Counted from the stretch's first letter, positions 8,124-16,273 are shown. The stretch: DNA of 64,000 nt from Demequina phytophila (GCF_000971135.1 NZ_BBLW01000003.1:310001-374000), one strand, 5' to 3'. Translations and numbers: made by a program. The notes: generated from the letters alone by a model not told the origin.

Positions 8124-9110
8124 TCAGGAGGCGGGGACGCCCGCGCGGAACCAGGCGACCGTCTTCTCGAGCCCCTCGTCCAGCCCGGTGGACGCGCTCC
8201 AGCCCAGCACGGTCCGCGCCTTGGTGACGTCGAGGCGGCGCTGGCGCGGCGGACCGGTGCGGACGCCGCGGAACTGCGGCTCCCGAGCGACGCCGTCGTA
8301 GGCGAGGCTGGCGCGCTCGGCAACATCGCGGATCGAGTTGAGGGTCGAGTTGCCGAAGTTGAAGGCGCCGGGCTCGCCGCCGGACGCGAGGTGATCGGCG
8401 GCACTCATGTACGCGCGGGCCATGTCGCCCACGTAGAGGAAGTCGAGCCGCGTCGATCCGTCATCGCGGTCGCCGAAGTCGTAGCCGTCGCCGGCCGCGA
8501 GCTGCGACAGCGCGCGAGGCACCAGCCGTGACGCGTGGCGGTCTCCCGGTCCGTACGTGTTCATGAACCGGCACGAGGCGTGCGGGATCTTGAAGGTGTT
8601 GCCGTACCCGCGCACGATCATCTCCGCCGCCATCTTCGACGGCCCGTAGAGGTTGGTGGCGGGGCGCGGTTCGCGCGTCTCGGGGATGGGCTCGGGCTCG
8701 AAGCTGTCGCCGTAGTAGGCGCCGCTGGACGCGAAGACGAAGACGGGCTGGTTCTCGGCGGTGCGACACGCCTCGAGCACCTGCGTGGTGGCGCGGACGT
8801 TGTCGTCGACCACCGAGGCGGGCTTGCTCAGGCTGTTCATGATGATCGGGTCGGCGGCGAGGTGGAACACCACGTCGAACCGGTCGTGCGCGAATGCCTC
8901 AGCCAGAGTCTCGGGCTCGCGGAGATCACCCTGGATGAAGGTGATCGCGTCCTCGACGCCCATGTCCTCGAGAGGTTTGCTCTCGATCGGTTCGCGGTCG
9001 ATCACCGTGACCCGCGACCCTCGTTCGACCAGCTCCGCCACCAGATGGCTGCCGCCGAATCCTGCGCCGCCCGTCACCAGGCACGTACGCCCCTGCCACA
9101 TGTCGGTCAT
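8124..9110 (-). CDS. NAD-dependent epimerase/dehydratase (extended SDR family)
   Basis: A 328-residue extended short-chain dehydrogenase. The Rossmann glycine motif GGAGFGG is at 14-20, the catalytic pair is Y155 and K159 in LYGPSKM, and F-A-S-S-G-A-Y-Y-G is typical of nucleotide-sugar 4-epimerases and 4,6-dehydratases. It probably acts on a UDP-, GDP- or dTDP-sugar in the cytoplasm for cell-wall or glycan precursors. The ATG at 9110 was chosen because the Rossmann motif follows at the usual distance and GGGGGG then GGAG lie just before it; an in-frame ATG at 9146 is less likely. It has no glycosyltransferase neighbours. Confidence 0.85.
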   Translation of the reverse strand: MTDMWQGRTCLVTGGAGFGGSHLVAELVERGSRVTVIDREPIESKPLEDMGVEDAITFIQGDLREPETLAEAFAHDRFDVVFHLAADPIIMNSLSKPASVVDDNVRATTQVLEACRTAENQPVFVFASSGAYYGDSFEPEPIPETREPRPATNLYGPSKMAAEMIVRGYGNTFKIPHASCRFMNTYGPGDRHASRLVPRALSQLAAGDGYDFGDRDDGSTRLDFLYVGDMARAYMSAADHLASGGEPGAFNFGNSTLNSIRDVAERASLAYDGVAREPQFRGVRTGPPRQRRLDVTKARTVLGWSASTGLDEGLEKTVAWFRAGVPAS

Positions 9111-9301
9111 CTCCAGCCCCCCTCGAGATCCCCAGCGACCAGACATCGGGAGGGCGGTGCCGCCCCCTCGACACCCTGATCATGCCGCGCGACCCCGTCC
9201 CTTGTGAAGTGGTTTGCGTATATTTGTGCCATCGATCAGGGGTTTCGACCGTGCGTAGATGCCGGTGCGCCCGCGTGGTCAGCGGCACCCTGTGAACCCT
9301 G

Positions 9302-9307
9302 TATAGT
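9302..9307 (+). promoter_or_regulatory. -10 box of tRNA-Arg
   Basis: TATAGT 24 nt before the tRNA-Arg gene, in a relatively AT-rich stretch. It is the closest match to the consensus -10 in this part of the window. The -35 is not clear. Confidence 0.6.
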
Positions 9308-9331
9308 TGTGTCTCGGCCCGCGAGGGTCAC

Positions 9332-9407
9332 GCGCCCGTAGCTCAACGGATAGAGCATCTGACTACGGATCAGAAGGTTGGGGGTTCGAATCCCTCCGGG
9401 CGCGCCA
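9332..9407 (+). tRNA. tRNA-Arg (anticodon ACG)
   Basis: Acceptor GCGCCCG pairs with CGGGCGC. The anticodon loop CTACGGA on stem TCTGA/TCAGA carries ACG, read as ICG after editing. The T loop is GGTTCGAATCC. The 3' CCA (9405-9407) is encoded, unlike in the two serine tRNAs of this window. Confidence 0.96.
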
Positions 9408-9413
9408 GACATC

Positions 9414-9439
9414 AAGGCCGGACCCCATGGTCCGGCCTT
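9414..9439 (+). terminator. Terminator of tRNA-Arg
   Basis: Perfect 11-bp stem AAGGCCGGACC/GGTCCGGCCTT with loop CCAT, immediately after the tRNA. Confidence 0.85.
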
Positions 9440-9474
9440 CGTCGTATCCGGAGCGCGCGTGTCACCATGGACCG

Positions 9475-10056
9475 ATGCGCGACCCGCAGCCGTCCGACCC
9501 GCAGCTCGCGGCGTCGCGGTACGAGGCCGAGCGCGCGGGCCGCGAGGGCGAGCCGGACACCGTCGACGTCGCGGGCCTCGCCGCGGATCACGAGCGACGG
9601 GAGCGCGAGAAGCTGCTCGCGGAGCGGCGTCGGCGCGATCGCGCGGACACCCAGCACCTGTGGGTCGAGCGCCAGATCCTCGACGCCCAGCGCCGCGGCG
9701 ACTTCGACGACCTGCCGCTCGCCGGCAAGCCCATCCCAGGTCTCACCAGCGGCGACCCGGACTGGTGGACCAAGGCGCTGGTGGAGCGCGAGCAGCTGTC
9801 TGGGCTCGCGCCCGAATCGGTGCTCCTGCGGCGCGACGACGCCGCGCTGGACGCCCGCCTCGACGCGCTGTGGGCCGAGGCGGAGGTGCGTGAGGCGCTC
9901 GCGGAGTTCAACTCGCGCGGGATCACCGCGCGTGCCCGTCCGAGCGACGGGCCGCCCCTCATCACCCCGACGCGGGACGTCGAGGGCGAGGTGCGTCGTT
10001 GGCGCGCGCGGCGGGGCGCGAGCCCGACGTCACCCGATGGCCAACACCCCCGCTAG
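9475..10056 (+). CDS. DUF1992 (DnaJ subfamily C member 28-like) domain protein
   Basis: A 193-residue soluble protein. The central part W-V-E-R-Q-I-L-D-A-Q-R-R-G-D-F-D-D-L-P and L-A-G-K-P-I-P is the signature of DUF1992, seen in bacterial proteins and in the conserved region of DNAJC28. The first 60 residues are charged and probably helical (E-R-R-E-R-E-K-L-L-A-E-R-R-R-R). Function is unknown. The ATG at 9475 comes after the tRNA-Arg terminator; the frame is open further upstream only because it runs through the tRNA gene. No operon partner. Confidence 0.8.
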   Translation: MRDPQPSDPQLAASRYEAERAGREGEPDTVDVAGLAADHERREREKLLAERRRRDRADTQHLWVERQILDAQRRGDFDDLPLAGKPIPGLTSGDPDWWTKALVEREQLSGLAPESVLLRRDDAALDARLDALWAEAEVREALAEFNSRGITARARPSDGPPLITPTRDVEGEVRRWRARRGASPTSPDGQHPR

Positions 10057-10125
10057 CGCCCTAAATTGCGCTAGCGTTCTGAGTATCAGTCCGGGCAGAC
10101 GGTCCGGCTGCAGAAAGGCCCCGCG

Positions 10126-10515
10126 ATGGACTTCTTCGCCAACTTCCTCAACATCCTGCTGTGGTCCCTGTGGTTCTTCATCTGGATCTCGTTCATCTTC
10201 CTTGTCATCCGGTTCGTGATCGACGTGTTCCGCGACAAGAGCATCGGCGTCTTCGCCAAGATCCTGTGGACCCTGCTGCTCGTGCTGCTGCCCGTCCTGG
10301 GCGCGCTCATCTACATCTTCGCCCGCGGCAAGGGCATGGCGGAGCGCGACGTGGCGGACGCCGAGGCGATGCGCGCCGCGCAGGTCGAGTACACCAAGGG
10401 CCTCATGAGCGAGGCCGGCCCGGCCGGCGAGATCAAGGCCGCCAAGGACCTGCTCGACTCGGGCGCGATCACGGCCGAGGAGTACGAGGCCATCAAGGCC
10501 AAGGCGCTCGCCTGA
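10126..10515 (+). CDS. Small membrane protein with PLD-nuclease N-terminal and SHOCT-like segments
   Basis: A 129-residue protein with two membrane helices (about 5-32 and 45-68) of the phospholipase D nuclease N-terminal type (L-L-P-V-L-G-A-L-I-Y-I-F-A-R-G) and a short C-terminal SHOCT-like module, L-L-D-S-G-A-I-T-A-E-E-Y-E-A-I-K, thought to mediate oligomerisation. Such proteins are common single-gene units in actinobacteria with no established function. AAAGG lies 10 nt before the ATG. A strong bidirectional terminator follows. Confidence 0.8.
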   Translation: MDFFANFLNILLWSLWFFIWISFIFLVIRFVIDVFRDKSIGVFAKILWTLLLVLLPVLGALIYIFARGKGMAERDVADAEAMRAAQVEYTKGLMSEAGPAGEIKAAKDLLDSGAITAEEYEAIKAKALA

Positions 10516-10529
10516 TCGAAACCTCTCGC

Positions 10530-10559
10530 GGCGGCCTGGCCCTTCGGGGTCAGGCCGCC
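10530..10559. terminator. Bidirectional terminator between convergent genes
   Basis: Hairpin GGCGGCCTG/CAGGCCGCC extended by CCC/GGG around a TTCG loop. It covers the stop codon of the opposite-strand gene, which ends at 10550. Confidence 0.85.
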
Positions 10560-11596
10560 GTCGTGTGTCCGGCCTGATCCAGCACGGTGCGGCTGACGTT
10601 GTCCCCGTCGATCGCGACGATGGTCACGGCCTCGTCGCGGTCGGGCGGGAGCAGCCGCACCGTCACGGTGCCCGACGCCGTGGCCAGCGCGGTCGCCACC
10701 GCATCGTCCACCCGTGCCATGGCGTCGCCCGAGTCCAGCCCGGCGCCACGGTCGTCGAGGAGCGTCACGTCGACGCCGCGTGCGCGAGCCTCGGCGGCCG
10801 CGTCCAGCACGGCGGGAGTCGCGAGCGCGCGGCCCCGCACGCTGTCGCGCAGCCTCGCCTCCGCCTCGCGGATGCGTGCGCGCTCGGTGTCGTCGAGAGG
10901 CCCGCCGTCCGAGATCCGGCGCAGGAACGGCATGGTCGCGGTCGCCACCTCCGCGGCACGCTGCAGGCGCACCTGACGCCCGGCCTCGGCCGTGGCTGCC
11001 GCGGCGGCGGCGTCGACGGAGCGTTCCGTCAGCTCGTTGATCCGGTGCGCCGTGCGGCGCAGGCTGGTGACGAACAACGTGGCGACCACCAGGAGCCCGA
11101 GCTGCGTGTCGACCATCATGAGGCCGGTGAGCGCGGAGCGATCCGTGGTCGCGGTCCACACCATCGTGATCGCGGCCATCGCGCCCGCCGCCGCCCAGGC
11201 GAGGCCCGTCCGCCCGCGCAGGATGAGGAACCACAGCAGCCACGTGTTGGAGCCCAGGTGCCACGAGGCGCGTCCCGGCGAGCCCTCCGTGGGCAGGGTC
11301 CACGTGATCAGCAGCGTCGACGCGACCACCGCGCCGACCACCAGCAGCGAGTCGCGCATGGGGAAGGGATCCGGGTGAGGACGCGCGAGCAGGATGCCGG
11401 CCGCGCTCACGATCACGGCGGCGACGTAGGCGGGCCATCGCAAGCTCAGCGTGTGGATGGTCGAGATGGTGAAGACCACGTTCGTGACGATGAACACGCC
11501 CAGGATCAGGCTCGCGCCCTCGGAGCTGAGCGCGAGCAGACGGCTCACGTCCACGGTGCGCGACGCCTGCGGCGGGGACGGATGACCGAGGCTCAT
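10550..11596 (-). CDS. Membrane protein with degenerate sensor-kinase-like C-terminus
   Basis: A 348-residue protein, third gene of a response regulator-histidine kinase operon. Residues 20-170 contain about five hydrophobic helices. The cytoplasmic part (Q-R-A-A-E-V-A-T-A-T-M-P-F-L-R-R-I) resembles the dimerisation segment and layout of the neighbouring kinase, but the phospho-acceptor His and the N/G boxes of the ATPase domain are not recognisable, so it looks like a pseudokinase or co-sensor. Its ATG overlaps the kinase stop as ATGA, so translation is coupled. Role inferred from context only. Confidence 0.65.
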   Translation of the reverse strand: MSLGHPSPPQASRTVDVSRLLALSSEGASLILGVFIVTNVVFTISTIHTLSLRWPAYVAAVIVSAAGILLARPHPDPFPMRDSLLVVGAVVASTLLITWTLPTEGSPGRASWHLGSNTWLLWFLILRGRTGLAWAAAGAMAAITMVWTATTDRSALTGLMMVDTQLGLLVVATLFVTSLRRTAHRINELTERSVDAAAAAATAEAGRQVRLQRAAEVATATMPFLRRISDGGPLDDTERARIREAEARLRDSVRGRALATPAVLDAAAEARARGVDVTLLDDRGAGLDSGDAMARVDDAVATALATASGTVTVRLLPPDRDEAVTIVAIDGDNVSRTVLDQAGHTTAA

Positions 11597-12765
11597 GCGC
11601 GGCTCCACGACAGCACGACGGTGGTGCCGACGCCGGGCGTCGAGGAGACCTCTGCATCGCCGCCCGCGACCGTGCGCATCCGCTCGAGGATCGACACCCG
11701 GATGCCGAGCCTGCGCTGCGACACGCGGCTCGCGGAGAAGCCCTGGCCTTGGTCGGCGACCACCACGCGGGCCGAGTCGTCGTCGACGTCGCACTCGACG
11801 CGGGGGTCGCTGTCGGGACCGCCGTGGCCGAGCGCGTTGCGGAGCGCCTCCGCGGTCGCCTCCGCGAATGCCGCCACCACCCCGGCGGGCAGCGGCGCCT
11901 CGCCGTCGACGGCGTAGCGGACGGGGATCGCGGCATCGACGGTGGCGGCGGTGGAACGGACCACGGCGACGAACTCCTCGGGGTCGTAGTCGCGGGTCTC
12001 GGTCCGGCCGCTCACCAGCGACTCGACGCTGCCGATCGCGTGGCGGGCCTGGTCCGCGAGCGAGTCGGGCGGCGACGGGCGCGACGCCGCGAGCAGCACA
12101 GACATCACGTCGTCGTGGACGATCGCGTTGATGCGCGACTGCTCCGCCTCGCGCGTGCGCCGGCTCGCCTCGAGGGCGGCCTGCTCGCGAGCGTGGGCCG
12201 CGGCGGTGTCCTGACGGTCGCCGGCCGCGATCATCGCGATGGACACACCGCACAGGATCAGGCAGTAGATGATCGCGCCCAGGCCGTCGAGCGTCGCCTC
12301 GAGGGCCGCGTCGTCGCGGACCTGCATCTGGGTGACCGCGACCACGGGGCCCTGCACCAGGGGGTAGACCCAGCCCATGATCCGCGGCCACGCGATGGCC
12401 GCCGCGGTGGCGTGGATCGCGTTGATGCCCTGCGTCCACGGCGTGCCGTCGTCCGCGAGCAACGGTTCCTTCATCATGAGCGGCCACGCGACCTGGATCG
12501 CCATGAACACCAGCGAGGTGACGCCCGCGATGAGCAGCAGGGGGCGGATCGGGAGCACACGGGACAGCACCGTGTACAACGCGGGGATCACCACGCCCAC
12601 CACCACCGTCACGACGCCGAGCGGCGGGTACAGCTGGTCGATCTGCACGAGGAACCCGCTCGCACCGCCCGCGAGCAGCGTGCCGAACACGAGGGCGCCG
12701 ATGCCGACGGCGAGCAGCAGGGTGCGCTGGATGCGCTCGCGCGCGGGCCGCGCCGCTGCGTTCAC
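11593..12765 (-). CDS. Sensor histidine kinase of a NarL-type two-component system
   Basis: A 390-residue kinase. The first 200 residues hold several membrane helices with no large external domain. The dimerisation segment contains N-A-I-V-H-D-D-V-M-S-V-L-L, with His followed by Asp as in HisKA_3-like kinases. The ATPase domain shows E-A-L-R-N-A-L-G-H-G and V-V-V-A-D-Q-G-Q-G-F followed by L-G-I-R-V-S-I-L-E-R-M. A GTG start at 12765, 13 bp after the response regulator stop, is preferred over an in-frame upstream ATG at 12816 that would overlap that gene. Partner of the response regulator at 12779-13429; signal unknown. Confidence 0.85.
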   Translation of the reverse strand: MNAAARPARERIQRTLLLAVGIGALVFGTLLAGGASGFLVQIDQLYPPLGVVTVVVGVVIPALYTVLSRVLPIRPLLLIAGVTSLVFMAIQVAWPLMMKEPLLADDGTPWTQGINAIHATAAAIAWPRIMGWVYPLVQGPVVAVTQMQVRDDAALEATLDGLGAIIYCLILCGVSIAMIAAGDRQDTAAAHAREQAALEASRRTREAEQSRINAIVHDDVMSVLLAASRPSPPDSLADQARHAIGSVESLVSGRTETRDYDPEEFVAVVRSTAATVDAAIPVRYAVDGEAPLPAGVVAAFAEATAEALRNALGHGGPDSDPRVECDVDDDSARVVVADQGQGFSASRVSQRRLGIRVSILERMRTVAGGDAEVSSTPGVGTTVVLSWSRA

Positions 12766-12778
12766 CGAGCGTCCACGG

Positions 12779-13429
12779 TCACTGCGGTCCCTCGAGCAGC
12801 CCGTCCTCGAGCGCACGCTTGTACAGGTCGACCCGGGACTGCGCGGGCCTTCCCGCGTCCGCGTACTTGCGACGGATGCGGCTCACGTAGTCCGCCACCG
12901 TCTCGCGGGACACCCCGAGGTGGCGGGCCACCGAGTACGCGGTGAGGCCCGAGGCGTAGAGCGAGAGGATCTCGCGCTCGCGCGCGCTCAGCCGTGCATC
13001 CGCGAGCGCGTCATCCGAGTCGATCGCAGCCGCCCAGTCGGTGCCGAAGACCTCCTGCCCGGCGGCCGCGGTGCGGATCGCCTCGAGCAGCACGTCGGGC
13101 TCCGAGGACTTGCGGATGAGCCCGAGCGCCCCGGCCCGCGCGGCGGACTGGATGAGCCGGCGGTCCTCGCCGCCGGTGTAGATGAGCACGTGCGAACCCA
13201 TCTCGTGCACGGCGGCGATGTTCGCCTCGGGCGTGGAGCCGTCGGCGAGCCGCAGATCCAGGACCACCAGGTCCAGCGTGCGCCCGAGCCCGGGCAGCGC
13301 GTCCACGCTCTCGACGAGCCCGGCGAGCTCGAGATCCTGCGCGCCCTCGATGAGGTCGCGGAAGCCGAGCGAGATGAGAGCGTGATCCTCGACCAGGGCG
13401 ATGACCCGGTGCTCCTTCGCGGCGGTCAT
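12779..13429 (-). CDS. NarL/LuxR-type response regulator
   Basis: A 216-residue response regulator. The receiver domain has the acidic pair E14-D15 (ALVEDHALIS), phospho-acceptor D58 in L-V-V-L-D-L-R and K-S-S at the switch lysine. The C-terminal LuxR-type helix-turn-helix reads LSAREREILSLYASG with V-A-R-H-L-G-V-S-R-E-T-V. It is the first gene of a three-gene operon. The ATG at 13429 has GGAAGG/GGGGG upstream. A perfect 8-bp-arm palindrome sits 80 bp upstream, between this gene and a divergent membrane protein gene, and may be its binding site. Confidence 0.9.
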   Translation of the reverse strand: MTAAKEHRVIALVEDHALISLGFRDLIEGAQDLELAGLVESVDALPGLGRTLDLVVLDLRLADGSTPEANIAAVHEMGSHVLIYTGGEDRRLIQSAARAGALGLIRKSSEPDVLLEAIRTAAAGQEVFGTDWAAAIDSDDALADARLSAREREILSLYASGLTAYSVARHLGVSRETVADYVSRIRRKYADAGRPAQSRVDLYKRALEDGLLEGPQ

Positions 13430-13508
13430 GGCGTCCCCCCTTCCATCAGACCGAATCGTAGTCCACACGAGGGTGAATGGCCTGGCATTGAACGACATGG
13501 GCGGGGGT

Positions 13509-13526
13509 GCCCCCATAAATGGGGGC
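13509..13526. promoter_or_regulatory. Palindromic operator candidate between divergent genes
   Basis: Perfect inverted repeat GCCCCCAT-AA-ATGGGGGC in the 167-nt gap between the response regulator (left) and a membrane protein gene (right). The AT core CATAAATG could overlap a -10 element. It is a candidate site for the adjacent response regulator, but no direct evidence exists. Confidence 0.5.
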
Positions 13527-13596
13527 TTGCTGGCATGCACGGGTCACGGGAGGCTCATCTCGAGGTTCACGCGGGAGGTGGAGAGGGGTTCGAGTA

Positions 13597-14136
13597 GTGA
13601 GCTGGTCGACCGAGTCCTTGGCTCTCGTCGTCACGGGGGGAATGCTCGCACTCGTCGTCATCGCCTCTCTCCACTCTCGCGTGGCCCTGAGCGCCGGCTC
13701 GAGGATCATCTTCCTCGTCGGCGCCGTCACCTTCATCGCCTTCGCCTTCCTGGCCGAGTACGCGCTGGACATGACCGTGCCGCCCGTGGTGCTCATCCTT
13801 CCGCTGGTGCCGATCGCGATCATCGTCGTGATCGTCCGTCGCCTCATCCGCGATTCCCATGAGCCCGCCGTCGAGTCCCGTCCGCTCCCCGCGGCGACCG
13901 TGACGCGGATCCCGGCGCCGTTCACCGTCGGCGGCGAGGGCGCGGAGCGCCTGCTCGCGGCGAGCCCCTACGCGACCGCGAACGAGCTGTCCGAGCTCGC
14001 GTACACGCACCCCGAGCTGCGGCCCGCGATCGCCGCGAACCCTTCCGCGCCGTCGAGCCTGCTCCAGTGGCTGATCGAGCAGGGCGAGCCCGCGGTGCTC
14101 GCCGCGATCTCCGCCCGCGGCCGCCTCCTCGGCTGA
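13597..14136 (+). CDS. Membrane protein with C-terminal variant leucine-rich-repeat-like domain
   Basis: A 179-residue protein. Three hydrophobic helices occupy roughly residues 7-95, ending with V-V-I-V-R-R-L-I-R. The C-terminal 65 residues (LLAASPYATANELSELAYT, then HPELRPAIAANPSAPSSLLQ) resemble the short variant leucine-rich repeats of actinobacterial proteins, which often sit next to membrane segments. The GTG at 13597 follows GGAGAGGGG at a good distance. It is divergent from a response regulator operon, with a shared palindrome, so it may be a target of that system. Function unknown. Confidence 0.7.
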   Translation: MSWSTESLALVVTGGMLALVVIASLHSRVALSAGSRIIFLVGAVTFIAFAFLAEYALDMTVPPVVLILPLVPIAIIVVIVRRLIRDSHEPAVESRPLPAATVTRIPAPFTVGGEGAERLLAASPYATANELSELAYTHPELRPAIAANPSAPSSLLQWLIEQGEPAVLAAISARGRLLG

Positions 14137-14218
14137 ACCCCGGGACGCGCGCGGTCGCGTCCCGCCGCACCGGTCCCGCCGTACCGGCGCCGTCGCGCGA
14201 CGCGGTACCGTCGCAGCC

Positions 14219-14638
14219 ATGTCCCGCCTGCTCGCGCTGTCCGCCGCCGCGCTCCTCCTGGCCGGGTGCGCCGCGGGTGACTCGCGACCCCTCGCGGTGG
14301 GCGACTGCCTCACCATCTCCGGAGTCGGCGACTCCGTGCGCGATGTCCCTGTGGTCGCGTGCGACGGTCCCCACGAGGCGGAGGTGTATGCGACCTTCGA
14401 CGTCACCGCCGACCAGTTCGACGAGGACGCGATCATCGCCGACGTCGAGGCCGAGTGCGTGGACCGCTTCGACGCCTACGTGGGCGAGCCGTATCGCACG
14501 TCCTCGCTCGACATCTTCTACACGTACCCGCTCGAGGACGTGTGGGCGGACGGTGGCCGCGGGGCCGTGTGCGCGGCGTTCGCGCCCGATCCGGAGTCCG
14601 GGGTCCCGGTGGTGTTCGAGGGGACGCTGGCCGGGTAG
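14219..14638 (+). CDS. Small lipoprotein, septum-formation-domain-like
   Basis: A 139-residue protein beginning with a lipoprotein signal peptide: Arg3, hydrophobic core, lipobox L-L-A-G-C with the lipidated Cys at 17. The mature part has four cysteines and the pattern V-G-D-C-L ... V-P-V-V-A-C-D-G-P-H-E-A-E-V-Y, found in actinobacterial 'septum formation' family domains. It is probably anchored on the outer face of the membrane. TACCGT lies 10 nt before the ATG and no Shine-Dalgarno is seen. It converges on xth with 7 bp between the stops. Confidence 0.75.
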   Translation: MSRLLALSAAALLLAGCAAGDSRPLAVGDCLTISGVGDSVRDVPVVACDGPHEAEVYATFDVTADQFDEDAIIADVEAECVDRFDAYVGEPYRTSSLDIFYTYPLEDVWADGGRGAVCAAFAPDPESGVPVVFEGTLAG

Positions 14639-14645
14639 GAGCGGT

Positions 14646-15431
14646 TCAGTCCGCGATCTCGACCACCACGGGCACGTGGTCGGAGGCGCCCTTGCCCTTG
14701 CGCTCGTCGCGCACGATCGTCGCGCCGGTCACGCGATCCGCCAGCGGCTGGGACGCGTACACGAAGTCGATGCGCATGCCCTCGCCCTTGGGGAACCTCA
14801 GGGCCTTGTAGTCCCAGAACGTGTAGGTGCGCTCGGCGGGGATGAACCTCCGCGACAGCTCGGCGTATCCGGCGTCCTCGAACGCGTGGAACGCGGCGCG
14901 TGCCTCGGGCGTCACGTGGGTGACGGCCTCGGAGTCCTCCTCCGACCAGATGTCGGTGGGGAGCGGCGCGACGTTGAAGTCGCCCACCAGCGCCGTCGGC
15001 GCGTCGGCCCACGTCGCGGCCGCGTCGCGGAGGCGGGCCAGGAAGTCGAGCTTGTACGCGTAGTGCGGGTCCTCGAGGCCACGGCCGTTGGGCACGTAGA
15101 GGCTCCACACGCGCACGCCGCCCGCGGTCGCGCCGATCGCGCGCGCCTCGACCACCGGGTCGCCCGTCTTCGCGAAACCGGGCTGCGCGGGGAAGGACGT
15201 CTCGACATCCGTCAGCCCCACGCGCGACGCGATCGCGACGCCGTTCCACTGGTTCAGGCCGTGGATCGCGAGGTCGTAGCCCGCCGCCTCGAACGCCTCG
15301 CGCGGGAACTGCTCGGGCTTGCACTTGATCTCCTGCATCGCGAGCACGTCCGTCTGGGACCGCTCGAGCCAGTCGACCACGCGGTCGACGCGGGCGCGGA
15401 TGGAGTTCACGTTCCAGGTGGCGAGGCGCAT
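14646..15431 (-). CDS. xth: Exodeoxyribonuclease III
   Basis: Base-excision-repair AP endonuclease / 3'-5' exonuclease of 261 residues. It starts MRLATWNVNSIRAR and carries the metal ligand E in M-Q-E-I-K-C-K, the catalytic segment L-V-G-D-F-N-V-A-P, Y-T-F-W-D-Y, R-I-D-F-V-Y and the C-terminal S-D-H-V-P-V. Length and motifs match the family. ATG 15431 is chosen because a TAGTTT -10 box lies 7 nt upstream; an in-frame TTG at 15440 would extend it by three codons. Divergent from an SDR gene, with overlapping promoters. Confidence 0.95.
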   Translation of the reverse strand: MRLATWNVNSIRARVDRVVDWLERSQTDVLAMQEIKCKPEQFPREAFEAAGYDLAIHGLNQWNGVAIASRVGLTDVETSFPAQPGFAKTGDPVVEARAIGATAGGVRVWSLYVPNGRGLEDPHYAYKLDFLARLRDAAATWADAPTALVGDFNVAPLPTDIWSEEDSEAVTHVTPEARAAFHAFEDAGYAELSRRFIPAERTYTFWDYKALRFPKGEGMRIDFVYASQPLADRVTGATIVRDERKGKGASDHVPVVVEIAD

Positions 15432-15438
15432 GGTCACC

Positions 15439-15444
15439 AAACTA
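15439..15444 (-). promoter_or_regulatory. -10 box of xth
   Basis: TAGTTT on the minus strand, 7 nt before the xth ATG (leaderless). The dispersed 10-mer at 15448-15457 lies directly upstream. Confidence 0.6.
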
Positions 15445-15463
15445 CCGGGGGACGATGCCCGGG

Positions 15464-15469
15464 TAGCCT
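15464..15469 (+). promoter_or_regulatory. -10 box of the SDR gene
   Basis: TAGCCT 6 nt before the ATG at 15476. It is enclosed by a small dyad, CTACCGGG/CCCGGGTAG, whose centre holds the 10-mer GGGACGATGC. Confidence 0.6.
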
Positions 15470-15475
15470 CGTCGC

Positions 15476-16240
15476 ATGGCCATCGCTTTGGTGACGGGAG
15501 CCTCCGCGGGGCTCGGCGAGGAGTTCGCGTGGCAGCTCGCCACCGCGGGCCACGACGTGGTGCTGGTGGCGCGCTCGCGCGACCGCCTCAGCGAGGTCGC
15601 CCACCTCCTCGAAGGGGCCACCGGCCGCACCGCCGAGATCCTGCCCGCCGACCTCACCACGGAGAAGGGCCGCACCGCGGTCGCGGCGCGCCTCCAGGCG
15701 CACGAGCACCCGGTCAGCCTGCTGGTCAACAACGCGGGCTTCGGCATCGGCGAGCGCTTCGCGGAGTCGAGCTGGCGGCATGAGAAGGCGCTGCTCGACA
15801 TCCACGTCACCGCGCCGCTGCGGCTGACCCACGCCGCCGTCCCCGGCATGGTGGCGCGCGGGCACGGCGCGATCCTCAACGTCGCGTCCGTGGCGGCGCA
15901 CCTGGGCAACACCACGTATGCCGCGCACAAGCGCTGGGCCGTCGAGTTCACTCAGGCGCTCGCGGGCCAGCTCGCGGGGACGGGCGTCACCGCCACCGCG
16001 GTCCTCCCCGGCCTGGTGCGCACCCGTTTCCACGACTCGGACGCGCTGTCCCACATGCGGCGCGAGTTCCCCGAGCCGGTGTGGCTCGACCCCGAGCCGG
16101 TGGTCGCCTCCGCGCTCGCGGCGGTGAGGCGCGGGCAGACGGTGGTGACCCCGTCGCTCGGCTACGCGCTCGCCGGCGCTGCGTTGCGTGCCGTTCCCAA
16201 GCGCCTCACGCGCGGCCGCCGCAGCCAGCAGGCCGACTGA
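15476..16240 (+). CDS. Short-chain dehydrogenase/reductase
   Basis: A classical SDR of 254 residues: T-G-A-S-A-G-L-G cofactor motif (7-14), N-N-A-G near 88, catalytic Y and K in T-T-Y-A-A-H-K-R-W. The sequence resembles the DltE/oxidoreductase branch that acts on lipid or keto substrates; the true substrate is not identifiable. The C-terminal basic stretch K-R-L-T-R-G-R-R could be membrane-interacting. Probably transcribed alone from a leaderless promoter; pyrE follows 33 bp later with its own promoter. Confidence 0.88.
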   Translation: MAIALVTGASAGLGEEFAWQLATAGHDVVLVARSRDRLSEVAHLLEGATGRTAEILPADLTTEKGRTAVAARLQAHEHPVSLLVNNAGFGIGERFAESSWRHEKALLDIHVTAPLRLTHAAVPGMVARGHGAILNVASVAAHLGNTTYAAHKRWAVEFTQALAGQLAGTGVTATAVLPGLVRTRFHDSDALSHMRREFPEPVWLDPEPVVASALAAVRRGQTVVTPSLGYALAGAALRAVPKRLTRGRRSQQAD

Positions 16241-16260
16241 ACCGGCGCATCGTCCCCCGA

Positions 16261-16266
16261 TAGGCT
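16261..16266 (+). promoter_or_regulatory. -10 box of pyrE
   Basis: TAGGCT 7 nt before the pyrE ATG (leaderless). A copy of the 10-mer (16247-16256) lies 4 nt upstream, in the -35/-10 spacer. Confidence 0.6.
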
Positions 16267-16273
16267 GGGCGCC

